A stretch of 64,000 nt of DNA from NCBI GenBank assembly GCA_901472455.1, contig LR590464.1, positions 1 through 64,000 on the forward strand, in the 5' to 3' direction. The DNA is from Leclercia adecarboxylata. GTDB lineage: Bacteria; Pseudomonadota; Gammaproteobacteria; Enterobacterales; Enterobacteriaceae. Position 1 is the stretch's first letter, and each line of letters starts with the position of its first letter. The notes beneath the pieces are model-generated. The model ran no database searches and had not been told where the DNA came from. It saw nothing but the letters and a program-made list of their open reading frames with translations. This document shows positions 13,466 to 24,080 of this stretch, in pieces. The translations under genes were made by a program, and so were the position numbers.

Positions 13466-14278
13466 ATGGCTATCAAACTCATTGCAATCGATATGGACGG
13501 CACGCTGCTGCTGCCAGACCACACTATCTCTGCTGGCGTTAAAGACGCAATTGCCGCAGCCCGTGCGAAAGGCGTGAACGTGGTGCTGACCACCGGTCGT
13601 CCATACGCAGGTGTTCACAGCTACCTGAAAGAGCTGCACATGAATGAACCGGGTGATTACTGCATTACCTACAACGGCGCACTGGTGCAGAAAGCAGCCG
13701 ATGGCAGCACGGTGGCGCAAACGGCGCTGAGTTATGACGATTACCGTTATCTGGAACAACTCTCCCGCGAGGTCGGCTCGCACTTCCACGCTCTCGACCG
13801 TAATACGCTCTACACCGCCAACCGCGACATCAGCTACTACACGGTACATGAATCCTTCGTCGCCACCATTCCGCTGGTGTTCTGCGAAGCGGAGAAGATG
13901 GACCCCGCCACTCAGTTCCTGAAAGTAATGATGATTGATGAACCAGAGATCCTGGACAAAGCCATTGCCCGTATCCCGGCAGAGGTGAAAGAGAAATACA
14001 CCGTGTTGAAAAGTGCGCCGTACTTCCTCGAAATCCTCGATAAACGCGTCAATAAAGGCACTGGCGTGAAGTCGCTGGCCGACGCGCTGGGGATCAAGCC
14101 GGAAGAGATCATGACCCTGGGCGATCAGGAAAACGACATTGCGATGCTGGAATATGCTGGCTTAGGCGTGGCGATGGAAAACGCGATCCCGTCGGTGAAA
14201 GAGGTGGCTAACTTCGTCACCAAATCCAACCTCGAAGATGGCGTGGCTTACGCTATTGAGAAGTTTGTTCTTAATTAA
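13466..14278 (+). CDS. yidA: HAD-superfamily sugar phosphatase YidA
   Basis: Cof-type haloacid dehalogenase phosphatase acting on sugar phosphates. Intact 270 residues, the same length as in E. coli. Motif I is the nucleophile-bearing DMDGTLLLPDH, motif II is VLTTGRPYAGV, and motifs III/IV are in KGTGVKSLA and GDQENDIAMLEYAG. The start MAIKLIAIDMDGT is fixed by homology. In E. coli yidA lies next to yidB and gyrB; here the sugar-acid cluster separates it from gyrB. Confidence 0.96.
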   Translation: MAIKLIAIDMDGTLLLPDHTISAGVKDAIAAARAKGVNVVLTTGRPYAGVHSYLKELHMNEPGDYCITYNGALVQKAADGSTVAQTALSYDDYRYLEQLSREVGSHFHALDRNTLYTANRDISYYTVHESFVATIPLVFCEAEKMDPATQFLKVMMIDEPEILDKAIARIPAEVKEKYTVLKSAPYFLEILDKRVNKGTGVKSLADALGIKPEEIMTLGDQENDIAMLEYAGLGVAMENAIPSVKEVANFVTKSNLEDGVAYAIEKFVLN

Positions 14279-14355
14279 GACCCGGCAAAACCCGCACTCT
14301 CCTACATCCTGCTGGTGGGCGACGTGAAACGGGTAGGCTAATTCCCGGCAATGCT

Positions 14356-14388
14356 ATACCCTGATGCGACATCCGCGCATCAGGGTAT
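14356..14388 (+). promoter_or_regulatory. Perfect 13-bp inverted repeat covering the yidR ribosome-binding site
   Basis: ATACCCTGATGCG at 14356-14368 is the exact reverse complement of CGCATCAGGGTAT at 14376-14388. The only purine-rich SD candidate for yidR, CAGGG, is inside the right arm, and the ATG follows 5 bp after the hairpin. The RNA would hide the SD, suggesting translational control, or else the hairpin terminates transcription from yidA. Confidence 0.6.
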
Positions 14389-14392
14389 CCTC

Positions 14393-15619
14393 ATGAAACA
14401 AATCACCTTCGCTCCCCGCAACCATCAGCTCACCAACACCCGCACCTGGACTGCAGACAGCCAGTGGCTGGTCTTTGACGTCCGCCCGTCCGGGGCATCG
14501 TTTACCGGCGACACCATTGAGCGGGTTAACGTCGAAACGGGTGAAGTAGAGGTGATTTATCGCGCCACAAACGGCGCGCATGTTGGGGTCGTGACCGTAC
14601 ATCCTGCGGAAGATAAGTACGTCTTTATCCACGGCCCAAACCATCCTGATGCCCACTGGCAGTACGACTTTCATCACCGGCAGGGGGTGATTGCTGCACA
14701 GGGGCAGATAAGCAATCTCGATGCAATGGATATCACCGCGCCCTTCACCCCCGGCGCGCTGCGCGGCGGCAGCCACGTGCACGTCTTCAGCCCTAACGGC
14801 CAGTTCGTCAGCTTTACCTATAACGACCATGTTCTGCATACGCTCGACCCGAAGCGCGATCTACGCAACGTGGGCGTGGCCGCGCCCTATGGTCCGGTGA
14901 CGCCTGCTGGCAACCATCCGCGTGAATATGGTGGAACGCACTGGAGCGTACTGGTCAGCCGTACGACCCCCACGCCGCAGCCGGGCAGCGATGAGATCAA
15001 CCGCGCCTATGAAGAGGGCTGGGTCGGTAACGACAGGCTGGCCTTTATCGGCGATACCCTTTCCGCTCAGGGTGAAAAAGTGCCGGAACTGTTTATCGTG
15101 GATCTGCCGAAAGAGGAGCAGGGCTGGAAACAGGCCGGGGATTTACCGCTGCAGGGCACGGCGGAGTGCATGCCCGCCCCGCCAGCCGGTGTAGTGCAGC
15201 GCCGTTTAACCTTTACCCATAACCACCGCTTCCCGGGCCTGGTGAACGTGCCGCGACACTGGGTGCGCAGCAACCCGCAGGCGACGCAAATCGCGTTCCT
15301 GATGCGTGATGATAAGGGTGTGGTGCAGCTGTGGCTCATCGCGCCGGAAGGGGGAGAGCCTCGTCAGCTCACCCATAATCTACGCGATATTCAGTCGGCG
15401 TTTAACTGGCATCCGGCAGGCCATTCGCTGGGGTTTGTGCTGGAGAATCGCCTTGCCAGCTGTGATGCCGCCACGGGCGAAGTAACCTTTTTGACATCCG
15501 ATCACGGCAACCCGCCATCGGGGGATGCTGTGGTTTACTCGCCTGACGGGCGCTATCTGGCCTGGATGGAAGAGATCGACGGCTTCCGTCAGCTCTGGGT
15601 GACAGAAACCGGGCGCTAA
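14393..15619 (+). CDS. yidR: YidR, DUF3748 beta-propeller-like protein
   Basis: Intact protein of 408 residues beginning MKQITFAPRNHQLTNTRTW. It has WD/TolB-like repeats (for example DSQWLVFDVRPSG, TQIAFLMRDD, VVYSPDGRYLAWM), so a propeller fold is likely. No signal peptide, so probably cytosolic. Function unknown in the family. An in-frame ATG at 14351 exists, but the family N-terminus and the position right after the hairpin support 14393. It is convergent with yidQ. Confidence 0.92.
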   Translation: MKQITFAPRNHQLTNTRTWTADSQWLVFDVRPSGASFTGDTIERVNVETGEVEVIYRATNGAHVGVVTVHPAEDKYVFIHGPNHPDAHWQYDFHHRQGVIAAQGQISNLDAMDITAPFTPGALRGGSHVHVFSPNGQFVSFTYNDHVLHTLDPKRDLRNVGVAAPYGPVTPAGNHPREYGGTHWSVLVSRTTPTPQPGSDEINRAYEEGWVGNDRLAFIGDTLSAQGEKVPELFIVDLPKEEQGWKQAGDLPLQGTAECMPAPPAGVVQRRLTFTHNHRFPGLVNVPRHWVRSNPQATQIAFLMRDDKGVVQLWLIAPEGGEPRQLTHNLRDIQSAFNWHPAGHSLGFVLENRLASCDAATGEVTFLTSDHGNPPSGDAVVYSPDGRYLAWMEEIDGFRQLWVTETGR

Positions 15620-15949
15620 TTAGCGAGAAGGCATCGCAGCGGGCGGGATGACGGCGTTGGTGGCCAGCGTCTTCTCCTCGCTTTGCTCCACGCGGGAGCG
15701 AACAGAACTGTCCTTACGAAAGAGATCCCACGGCAGCAGCAGGGTATCAACAACAGCAGTAAACGGCATATCCAGCACCACCAGGGATTTAGTGCCCCAG
15801 TTGGTGTCGTCATCCGCGATCATTTTCGCGCTGGCGCGCGTCCCGGGCCATGTCCCTTCTTTACCGCCGGTGTGAGACATCACGCTCGAACACCCGCAAA
15901 GCAAAACCACCGTGCTAAACATCGTCAGCTTTATCAGAACATTTTTCAT
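15620..15949 (-). CDS. yidQ: YidQ, YceK/YidQ family small lipoprotein
   Basis: 109-residue outer-envelope protein with a type II signal peptide. The lipobox is VVLLCGCSS after a short Lys-containing n-region, with the lipidated Cys at about residue 20. The conserved core PFTAVVDTLLLPWDL is typical of the YceK family. Function unknown. Its stop abuts the yidR stop in convergent orientation. Confidence 0.92.
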   Translation of the reverse strand: MKNVLIKLTMFSTVVLLCGCSSVMSHTGGKEGTWPGTRASAKMIADDDTNWGTKSLVVLDMPFTAVVDTLLLPWDLFRKDSSVRSRVEQSEEKTLATNAVIPPAAMPSR

Positions 15950-16131
15950 TATCAGTCAGTCATCATCAATGGCCCAATACAGACCCGCAACCGGGTTTAT
16001 AACGGGCCATGATCAAAATGAATAGTTGAAAAGTACCGCTCTGTGGTACCTATCGCATTTTAACCTTACGTGCTGTAGTCCCAGTCTATTCCAGTACCCG
16101 CAAAGTGCAAAAAAATTCTCGCTACGTTGCT
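15950..16131. other. Intergenic region upstream of the ibpA promoter
   Basis: Together with the ibpA leader this makes a 315-bp gap between divergent yidQ and ibpA. Apart from the sigma-32 promoter and the leader I see no gene here. Confidence 0.6.
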
Positions 16132-16157
16132 CTTGAAAAGGACGGAAGCAGACCCAT
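16132..16157 (+). promoter_or_regulatory. Sigma-32 heat-shock promoter of ibpAB
   Basis: CTTGAAA at 16132-16138 and CCCAT at 16153-16157 are separated by 14 bp, matching the RpoH consensus (CTTGAAA, 11-16 bp spacer, CCCATnT). It lies about 105 bp upstream of ibpA, as expected for the known ibpAB heat-shock operon. Confidence 0.85.
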
Positions 16158-16164
16158 TTTAAGA

Positions 16165-16264
16165 GTGTATCAATGAACAAACGTGCCTGAGGGGCGTTTG
16201 GGATACCCCAGCCTGTCCACGGTGGAAGGCGACAATTCTTGCTGATTTCAGGAGTTTTAACTGT
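16165..16264 (+). promoter_or_regulatory. ROSE-type RNA thermometer in the ibpA leader
   Basis: The leader between the sigma-32 start site and the ibpA ATG contains GC-rich stem segments (for example GAGGGGCGTTTGGGATACCCC) and a final segment CTTGCTGATTTCAGGAG in which the SD can pair with upstream pyrimidines. ROSE thermometers in this position are established for enterobacterial ibpA. The fold here was judged by eye only. Confidence 0.65.
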
Positions 16265-16675
16265 ATGCGTAACTTTGATCTTTCTCCGCTTTATCGTTCA
16301 GCCATTGGCTTCGATCGTCTGTTCAATCATTTAGAAAACAACCAAAGCCAGAGCAATGGCTACCCTCCATACAATGTTGAATTGGTTGACGAAAACCACT
16401 ACCGCATCGCAATTGCTGTTGCCGGCTTTGCTGAAAGCGAACTGGAGATCACCGCGCAGGACAACCTGCTGGTGGTAAAAGGCGCTCATGCGGGCGAGCA
16501 GAAAGAACGTACCTACCTCTATCAGGGCATCGCAGAACGTAACTTTGAACGTAAGTTCCAGTTAGCTGAGAACATTCACGTTCACGGCGCGAACCTGGTA
16601 AACGGCCTGCTGTATATCGATCTGGAACGTGTGATCCCGGAAGCGAAAAAACCGCGCCGTATCGAAATTAATTAA
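16265..16675 (+). CDS. ibpA: Small heat-shock protein IbpA
   Basis: Holdase chaperone of the Hsp20/alpha-crystallin family that coats aggregates with IbpB and passes clients to DnaK and ClpB. Intact, 136 residues, beginning [20 protein letters not shown]. The alpha-crystallin core contains [17 protein letters not shown], and [15 protein letters not shown] precedes the C-terminal IEIN tail used in oligomer contacts. First gene of ibpAB. Confidence 0.97.
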   Translation: MRNFDLSPLYRSAIGFDRLFNHLENNQSQSNGYPPYNVELVDENHYRIAIAVAGFAESELEITAQDNLLVVKGAHAGEQKERTYLYQGIAERNFERKFQLAENIHVHGANLVNGLLYIDLERVIPEAKKPRRIEIN

Positions 16676-16812
16676 TTGTCCGGGTCGCATCTGCGGCCCA
16701 TACCTGAATGCTTGCCGATATCGGGAGCATATGTGAATCCATCAGGATTTGCAGGAACAACTGCGCACAAAATTAAACTGTGCCGAACTCGCTTCTCAGA
16801 AGGAGATTTAGT

Positions 16813-17243
16813 ATGCGTAACTACGATTTATCCCCCCCCTGCTGCGTCAGTGGATTGGTTTTGACAAACTGGCTAGCGCGCTGCAAAGCACCGCCGAAAG
16901 CCAGACCTTCCCGCCGTATAACATTGAAAAGAGCGACGATAACCACTATCGCATTACGCTCGCGGTGGCAGGGTTCAGCCAGCAGAACCTTGATATCCAG
17001 CTGGAAGGCACGCGCCTGACGGTTAAAGGTACCCCGGAAAAACCGGAGACCGAAACCAAATGGCTGCATCAGGGGCTGGTCACTCAGCCGTTCAGCCTGA
17101 GCTTTACCCTCGCTGAACATATGGAAGTGACGGGCGCCACCTTTAATAACGGGCTGCTGCATATCGACATTACCCGCAACGTGCCGGAAGAAATTGCTCC
17201 GCAGCGGATCGCCATTAGCGAACGCCCGGCGTTGAACAGCTAA
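16813..17243 (+). CDS. ibpB: Small heat-shock protein IbpB (one frameshift)
   Basis: Partner chaperone of IbpA. It starts MRNYDLSP at 16813 after SD AAGGAG. The run of eight C at about 16832-16839 is the wrong length, and past it the frame must change to read [12 protein letters not shown], giving about 143 residues ending ISERPALNS. The alpha-crystallin core is intact downstream ([20 protein letters not shown]). The leader just before the SD can pair as CTTCTCAGAAG, compatible with the thermometer reported for ibpB. Confidence 0.94.
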
Positions 17244-17278
17244 TACCCGTGTATCGGGTGATGCGGCCTGATGTCCTC

Positions 17279-17307
17279 ACCCCAACCCTTTCCCACGGGA
17301 GAGGGTA
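17279..17307. repeat. REP-like palindrome (CCC-TTTCCC/GGGAGAGGG family)
   Basis: CACCCCAACCCTTTCCCACGGGAGAGGGT is one member of a palindrome family seen at several other intergenic sites in the window (37690, 53471, 54207-54298, 59877, 59949 and the array at 36378). Not coding. Confidence 0.6.
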
Positions 17308-17314
17308 AAAACTC

Positions 17315-17345
17315 AAACGGTCACCTTCGGGTGGCCGTTTTGCTT
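17315..17345 (+). terminator. Rho-independent terminator of ibpAB
   Basis: AAACGGTCACC-TTCG-GGTGGCCGTTT forms an 11-bp stem (one G-T pair) with a stable tetraloop, followed by TGCTTTT. Confidence 0.85.
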
Positions 17346-17440
17346 TTAGCGCGGGCTTTTTGTGCGCCATCGCCCATACAACCCGCCTGCGCTCTGCGAA
17401 AATCCCTTCTGATAATAATGTTATTCACAGGGATGCCGTC

Positions 17441-19106
<1,666 letters not shown>

Positions 19107-19181
19107 GGGCGAGAAATACTGCCCTGGATACGTTAACATTGCCGCAGTTTTGTTACAACGGGCAGTCAGACAGGAGTGGTC

Positions 19182-19528
19182 ATGAAAATTTCCCGCCTCG
19201 GCGAAGCGCCGGATTATCGCTTCTCGCTGGCAAACGAGCGTACCTTTCTGGCGTGGATCCGCACCGCGCTCGGTTTTCTGGCGGCGGGTGTCGGCCTTGA
19301 CCAGTTGGCCCCCGACTTTGCCACGCCGGTGATCCGCCAGCTGCTGGCGCTGCTGCTGTGCCTCTTTTCCGGGGGGCTGGCGATCTACGGTTACCTGCGC
19401 TGGCTGCGTAATGAAAAAGCCATGCGCCTGAAAGACGATCTGCCTACACCCATAGCCTGCTGGTTATCAGCCTGATCCTGTTGTTCGTCGCGGTAATTGT
19501 GATGGGGCTGGTGCTGTATGGCGGATAG
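19182..19528 (+). CDS. yidH: YidH, DUF202 inner-membrane protein (one frameshift)
   Basis: Small membrane protein of about 115 residues with three predicted helices. The DUF202 motif [19 protein letters not shown] is intact. One base is missing near 19443 (after KDDLP); past it the frame reads [19 protein letters not shown] and ends LYGG. The ATG at 19182 is preferred over one two codons upstream because of SD CAGGAG. The gene overlaps yidG by 11 bp, so the two are translationally coupled. Confidence 0.9.
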
Positions 19529-19883
19529 CCGTAAGGCGCGTCGGGTGGCCGATCCGGGGTTGCAGCCGGAGCGCACCTCGCTGGCCTGGCTGCGCACGCT
19601 GTTTGGCTACGGCGCGTTGATGGTGCTGGCGGTCAGGCACAACTGGCAACAGGCTGGCCCGCTGTTCTGGGGTGGCGCTGGGCGTGCTGGCACTGGGTAG
19701 CGCTGATCCTCTGGCATTACACCCGCAAACCGCGCGCGGATGGACGTTTCGCTGTACGACTTTTCAGCATCCCGACCTGTACGTATTAAATTTTTGATCT
19801 CCCTCGCAGTGTTATCCCTCGCATTATTGTTTGCTGCTAGTCATGTTCACCATCTCATTATTTTTATCAGGGATTTTGCATGA
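19518..19883 (+). CDS. yidG: YidG, DUF202 inner-membrane protein (frameshifted)
   Basis: Second DUF202 paralogue, about 120 residues: [19 protein letters not shown] then TSLAWLRTLFGYGALM. The frame is lost near 19672 (GGGGTGGCG). The C-terminal helix KFLISLAVLSLALLF is readable in other frames, ending FIRDFA. The stop overlaps the yidF start in ATGA at 19880-19883. Function unknown. Confidence 0.88.
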
Positions 19884-20389
19884 CAGGATGTCAGGCCAAA
19901 GTGCTCGTAACGCTCATCAACCGCCAGAACTGTTGCCAGCCGGAGCGGTTGTACCGCGATCTGCGCAGCCAGGGCTCGCGGCAGTTACAGTTTATTCCCT
20001 TGCAGGCACGCGATAACCCGGCGTCCATCACCGACCAGCAGTGGGCCGCGTTCCTGACGGCGGTGTTTTGATGTCTGGGTACGGGAAGATATCGGTCGTA
20101 TCTCTGTACAAACTCTTTGACTCGGCGCTGGAGATCTGGCGCGGCAATCCACCGCCGATCTGCGCTTTCCCCCTTCCCGACGAATGCCAGGCGTGCCCGG
20201 TTCGTTATCTGTTGCAACAGTGACACCCCGCAGCCGTGGGTTGAGGGCAAAAACGCCCTCTGCGCAGGGTATCAGGCGTTCTTCCGCCACTCCGCCCCGC
20301 ACATGCGGGTGATGCGCGATTTAATGCGTTATCGCCGTTCACCTGTCGAGCTGATGGCTCTGATGCGCCAGAGCCAACGGGTGAATTAA
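19880..20389 (+). CDS. yidF: YidF, SPASM-type remnant of an anaerobic sulfatase-maturase (frameshifted)
   Basis: About 169 residues. By eye it aligns with the C-terminal half of anaerobic sulfatase-maturating enzymes: [20 protein letters not shown] with LQFIPLQ, then [14 protein letters not shown], then a cysteine cluster [10 protein letters not shown], then [19 protein letters not shown]. The N-terminal radical-SAM CxxxCxxC barrel is absent and the middle is shortened, so catalysis by itself is unlikely. Frame changes lie near 20070-20110 and 20218. In E. coli yidF neighbours the sulfatase gene yidJ; no sulfatase is seen here. Its stop overlaps the convergent dsdA stop. Confidence 0.82.
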
Positions 20390-21687
20390 CGTCCTTTCGC
20401 CAGGTACTTCGCCATTTCCTCTTCCGGCACCATGCCGCCGCCGGTTGCCCACACCAGGTGGGTGGCGTTATTCAGCGGATAGTGGCCGGAAGCGGCGATG
20501 CGTACCGGCCCGGCCATGCCCGCCAGCGCGGATGGCTCAAGACGAATATTTTCTTCCTGCGCCAGCCAGCCCAGCATGTCGTACATGCTCTGATCGGAGA
20601 GGGTATAGAACCCGTCGAGCAGACGCTCCATGGCACGGCCAACAAAGCCAGAGGCACGACCCACCGCCAGGCCATCCGCCGCGGTAAGGTTATCGATCCC
20701 CAGATCCTGCACCGCAATCTCATCGTGCAGGACCGGTATACACCCCCAGCAGCATGCACGGGGAGTGGTCGGTTCGGCAAAGAAGCAGTGTACGTGGTCG
20801 CCAAAGGCCAGCTTCAGCCCAAACGCCACCCCCACCAGGGCCACCGCCCACGCCGCACGGCAGATAGACAAAGAGCGGGTGATCCGCATCCACCACACGA
20901 CCCTGTTCGGCAAACTGCGCCTTCAGGCGCTCGCCTGCCACGGCATAACCTAAAAAACAGGGGTGCGGGAGTTTTCATCGTCAATAAAGAAGCATTCGGA
21001 TCGTTTTCCGCCGCTTTGCGCCCTTGCTCCACCGCCACGCCGTAATCCTGTTCATACTCCACTACCGTCACGCCGTGGCTGCGCAGTCTGGATTTTTTCC
21101 ACTCGCGGGCGTCGGCAGACATGTGCACCGTCACCTTAAAGCCGATGCGGGCGCTCATAATGCCGATAGACATCCCGAGGTTGCCGGTTGACCCCACGGC
21201 AATGCTGTACTGGCTGAAGAACGCTTTGAAGCGCGGCTCAAGCAGGATGCTGTAATCGTCGTTGAGGTTGAGCAGCCCGGCGTCCAGAGCCAGTTTTTCG
21301 GCGTGGGTCAGCACTTCATAGATCCCGCCGCGGGCTTTAATCGAGCCGGAGATCGGCAGATGGCTGTCTTTTTTCAGCAGCAGGGTGCCGGGAAGGGGGG
21401 CGCCAGATTCCTTCTCCAGCCGTCGGTGCATCGCCGGAATGGCAACCAGCTCAGATTCGATAATGCCGTTGGTGGCTGCCGTCTCCGGGAAGGCTTTCGC
21501 GAGATAGGGCGCAAAGCGGTTCAGGCGTGCCCGGGCATCCTCCACATCGGCTTCGGTCAGCCCGACATGGGGGAAGCCCTGCGGCCAGAGTGGTGGCTTT
21601 TGGGTTAAGCCAGGTGGTCTCTTGCAGGGCGATCAGTGCATTGAGCAGAGGGTATTGTGCGATTAACTTCAGGGTTTGTGGCGTCAT
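20386..21687 (-). CDS. dsdA: D-serine dehydratase (about five frameshifts)
   Basis: PLP enzyme converting D-serine to pyruvate and ammonia, detoxifying D-serine. The PLP lysine is in [17 protein letters not shown], the phosphate-binding loop is [18 protein letters not shown], and the C-terminus is [18 protein letters not shown]. Breaks are scattered between 20480 and 20980 and near 21600. The start at 21687 ([15 protein letters not shown]) has SD GAGG. No dsdX permease or dsdC regulator is adjacent, unlike the E. coli dsdCXA operon. Confidence 0.93.
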
Positions 21688-21748
21688 AGGATCCTCACAG
21701 GCGTATTCCCTTAAGAAAACAGGAAACTGGCCTGGGGGCAAGATCCGC

Positions 21749-22933
21749 TTACACCGCCTGCTCGTGATGTGACGCGCGGGAGGCCAGCGGCAGCCAGCAG
21801 AGCAAAATCAGCAGACCCATTAGCGTCATCAGCAGCCCGAGGCTCGCCTGTCCGTTTTGCGGCAGCATTGCCGAAAGCCAGGCCAGCGCGCCGGAACCGA
21901 TATTTTGCAGCCCCCCCACCAGTGCCCCGGCGGTGCCCGCGAGGAACGGGAACGGCTCCATCGCACCGCTGGTTGCCAGCGGGAACAGCATCCCCGCGCC
22001 AAAGAAGAACAGCGCGGCCGGGACGAGCAGGGTCCAGACGTTCATCACCCCGAACAAGCCCGGGATCCACATCATCAGCCCCGCCAGCAGGCAGCTCACC
22101 ACCGACTGCCACATCAGGGTGGTGAAGCGTTTATTGGCGCGCCCGGCGAACCAGGCGCCGAAAAACGCCGCCGGGATCGGCAGAATAAACAGAATACTCA
22201 CCACCATACTGCTGAGGCCCAGCCCGGCGCCCAACAGTACGCCCGAACTGGCTTCGAATACCGCGATCCCCGCCAGGCCACCCACTAGCATCAGCACGTA
22301 GCAGTTAAAGGCTCCGTTGCCGAAGAGGATTTTGTAGCTGGTGAGCAGTTTGGTGCGTGGCGCTTCCGCGGGTCGGGTTTCCGGCATCCAGCGCGCCATG
22401 CTGAAGGTGACGATAACGCACAGCACCAGCAGAAAGCCGTAGCAGGCGCGCCAGGACCACATGGTATCCAGCAGGCCGCCAATCAGCGGGGCCAGCAGCG
22501 GGCTGACCAGAATGCCCATATTGAGCAGGCTGTTGGCATGGCGCAGCTGGCTGCCTTCATACAGATCGCGCGGCAACGTACGCGCCATCACTCCGCCGAC
22601 CCCTGTGCCGACGCCCTGTAATGCGCTGGCGGCAATCAGCACGCTCAGGCTGTGGGTGGTTATCGCAATCAACGTGGCGATCATAAAAATCGTCATCCCG
22701 GCCAAAATCACCGGACGGCGACCAATGCGATCCGAGAGCGGGCCGTAGAATAATTGCGACACACCATAGGTCAGCAGGTAGGCTGCCATTACGCTCTGGA
22801 CGGCACCCTCACGCACCTGGAGAGCGTTTGCCATGTCGGCAATGGCCGGAATATAGATGGTTTGCGCCATCTGACCGACGGCGACCAGCAATACCAACAT
22901 CAAGAGTAAATTAACGTTCCGTTGTCTTTTCAT
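21749..22933 (-). CDS. emrD: EmrD multidrug efflux MFS transporter
   Basis: Twelve-helix MFS exporter (DHA1 family) of the inner membrane, 394 residues and intact. It begins [20 protein letters not shown] and carries the MFS loop [16 protein letters not shown] and the antiporter motif C region [19 protein letters not shown]. An open frame continues upstream to 23143, but the family N-terminus fixes the start at 22933. Confidence 0.95.
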   Translation of the reverse strand: MKRQRNVNLLLMLVLLVAVGQMAQTIYIPAIADMANALQVREGAVQSVMAAYLLTYGVSQLFYGPLSDRIGRRPVILAGMTIFMIATLIAITTHSLSVLIAASALQGVGTGVGGVMARTLPRDLYEGSQLRHANSLLNMGILVSPLLAPLIGGLLDTMWSWRACYGFLLVLCVIVTFSMARWMPETRPAEAPRTKLLTSYKILFGNGAFNCYVLMLVGGLAGIAVFEASSGVLLGAGLGLSSMVVSILFILPIPAAFFGAWFAGRANKRFTTLMWQSVVSCLLAGLMMWIPGLFGVMNVWTLLVPAALFFFGAGMLFPLATSGAMEPFPFLAGTAGALVGGLQNIGSGALAWLSAMLPQNGQASLGLLMTLMGLLILLCWLPLASRASHHEQAV

Positions 22934-23161
22934 GTTGCTGAATACTTCTGCCAAAGTGATAAATAAAGAATAAGTGACTACGCATTCCCATAAATGCGCG
23001 TGGAATCTACCACAGTGAGATGACAAGTTAAGTATTGCGGTGATGAATGGATGGCGGCAGAAAGGCAGGATTAATAAACAACAACGGCAACTAAAGTTGC
23101 CACGGGATCGGGCCTGGCGCAGCCGCGATCCGTCGTGCCGCAAACCGATATGGCCCGCCCG

Positions 23162-23608
23162 TTACACTGCGCAGAATAACCGGTGCGTGACGCGCGGTTC
23201 ATCCACAACCAGCGTGAAGCCAGCACGCTGGTAGAAGGGCCAGGCAGCCTCAGGCGCGTGGGTATTGAGAAAATCAAACCAGACGCTGGCATCGGCCATC
23301 ACGACGGCGAGCAGCTGCTTGCCGATACCCAGCCCACGACAGCTTTCGCTGATATAGAGATGGCGGATGCGACCGGCCCGCGGCTGCTGGCTGAACGGAT
23401 CGCGGTTTAACCCGCAAATCCCCACCAGTTTGCCGTTCAGAAACGCACCCAACAGTTTTTCACCGGGAGCGTTAAAGCGGTTTTCACCCCGTTCCCAGTT
23501 CTCTTCCAGCCTGCGCAACATATTGAAATTGAGCGCGGTGCTCTCGGTTTTAAGCGCGATATACCCCGGTTCGTGCGGCGTGACAGGCTCAATTAACAAA
23601 CGCAACAT
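23162..23608 (-). CDS. GNAT-family N-acetyltransferase
   Basis: 148-residue GNAT protein. The acetyl-CoA-binding motif A is RIRHLYISESCRGLGIGKQLL and motif B is in NTHAPEAAWPFYQRAGFTLV. The substrate is unknown. Preceded by SD GAGG at the start (MLRLLIEPVTPHEPG). It lies between emrD and tisB and is not part of the E. coli K-12 order as I recall it. Confidence 0.82.
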   Translation of the reverse strand: MLRLLIEPVTPHEPGYIALKTESTALNFNMLRRLEENWERGENRFNAPGEKLLGAFLNGKLVGICGLNRDPFSQQPRAGRIRHLYISESCRGLGIGKQLLAVVMADASVWFDFLNTHAPEAAWPFYQRAGFTLVVDEPRVTHRLFCAV

Positions 23609-23625
23609 AGCATTCCCTCGTTATT

Positions 23626-23653
23626 AAAGAGGGGCGGTTTCCCGCCCCTCTTT
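23626..23653. terminator. Bidirectional terminator between tisB and the GNAT gene
   Basis: AAAGAGGGGCGG-TTTC-CCGCCCCTCTTT is a perfect stem with A and T ends on both strands, suited to terminating the tisB transcript on the minus strand. Confidence 0.85.
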
Positions 23654-23672
23654 GGTGCGGCTTGAACCTGAG

Positions 23673-23762
23673 TTACTTAACGTATTTCAGGACAGCATCA
23701 AGCAGTTGCAGTGCTGCAACAATGAGTTTGAGGATAAGTACAACCATATCCACTACGCTCAT
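23673..23762 (-). CDS. tisB: TisB, SOS-induced membrane toxin peptide
   Basis: A 29-residue hydrophobic peptide, MSVVDMVVLILKLIVAALQL followed by LDAVLKYVK, differing from E. coli TisB at only a few positions. TisB inserts in the inner membrane, dissipates proton motive force and promotes persistence. It is too short for usual ORF calling. Upstream on the minus strand lie the IstR-1 target (23830-23851) and a LexA box (23965-23984); IstR-1 itself is encoded divergently. The SD on the minus strand reads GGAGACG. Confidence 0.93.
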   Translation of the reverse strand: MSVVDMVVLILKLIVAALQLLDAVLKYVK

Positions 23763-23829
23763 ACGCGTCTCCTCTGGTTAAGGAGCACGATGCTGGCGTA
23801 CCTTTCCGCCGCCTGTGACCAGCACCTTT

Positions 23830-23851
23830 GTTGACGTAACACAGTGTGCTC
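23830..23851 (-). promoter_or_regulatory. IstR-1 antisense target in the tisB leader
   Basis: The 22 bases on the + strand here are identical to the first 22 bases of the IstR-1 gene at 24081-24102. The tisB mRNA, read from the minus strand, is therefore perfectly complementary to the 5' end of IstR-1 over 22 nt, which matches the known ribosome-standby-site inhibition. Confidence 0.9.
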
Positions 23852-23964
23852 AGGTGGGGAGTGGAGGCGCTGACGGCACCACCCGTTTCAGCCAGGACTT
23901 CGTTGCGCCGGTGTACTACGAGCGGCTCCCCTCACACCCTGTGAACACACCCAGTATAGATAAA

Positions 23965-23984
23965 TACTGTATATATGAACAGTA
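23965..23984. promoter_or_regulatory. LexA (SOS) box for tisB
   Basis: TACTGTATATATGAACAGTA has the CTGT-N8-ACAG core. On the minus strand it covers the -35 region, with a -10 TATACT at 23958-23953, so LexA would block tisB transcription until DNA damage. Confidence 0.93.
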
Positions 23985-24045
23985 ATTTATGGACAAAACG
24001 TGAAGCGGGAGCCATACTCAAATGCGTCAAAATCCGTGCCGAAAA

Positions 24046-24074
24046 TTGCGCGTTCCTGTGCGATCGCGTATACT
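24046..24074 (+). promoter_or_regulatory. IstR-1 promoter
   Basis: TTGCGC (24046-24051), a 17-bp spacer and TATACT (24069-24074) place the start site at about 24081, exactly where the IstR-1 homology begins. No LexA box overlaps it, in line with constitutive IstR-1 expression. Confidence 0.75.
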
Positions 24075-24080
24075 TCGTGC

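Noticed and set aside
21749..23143. emrD with a 70-residue N-terminal extension
   Set aside because: The open frame continues upstream by chance. Family alignment places the start at 22933 just before the first membrane helix.
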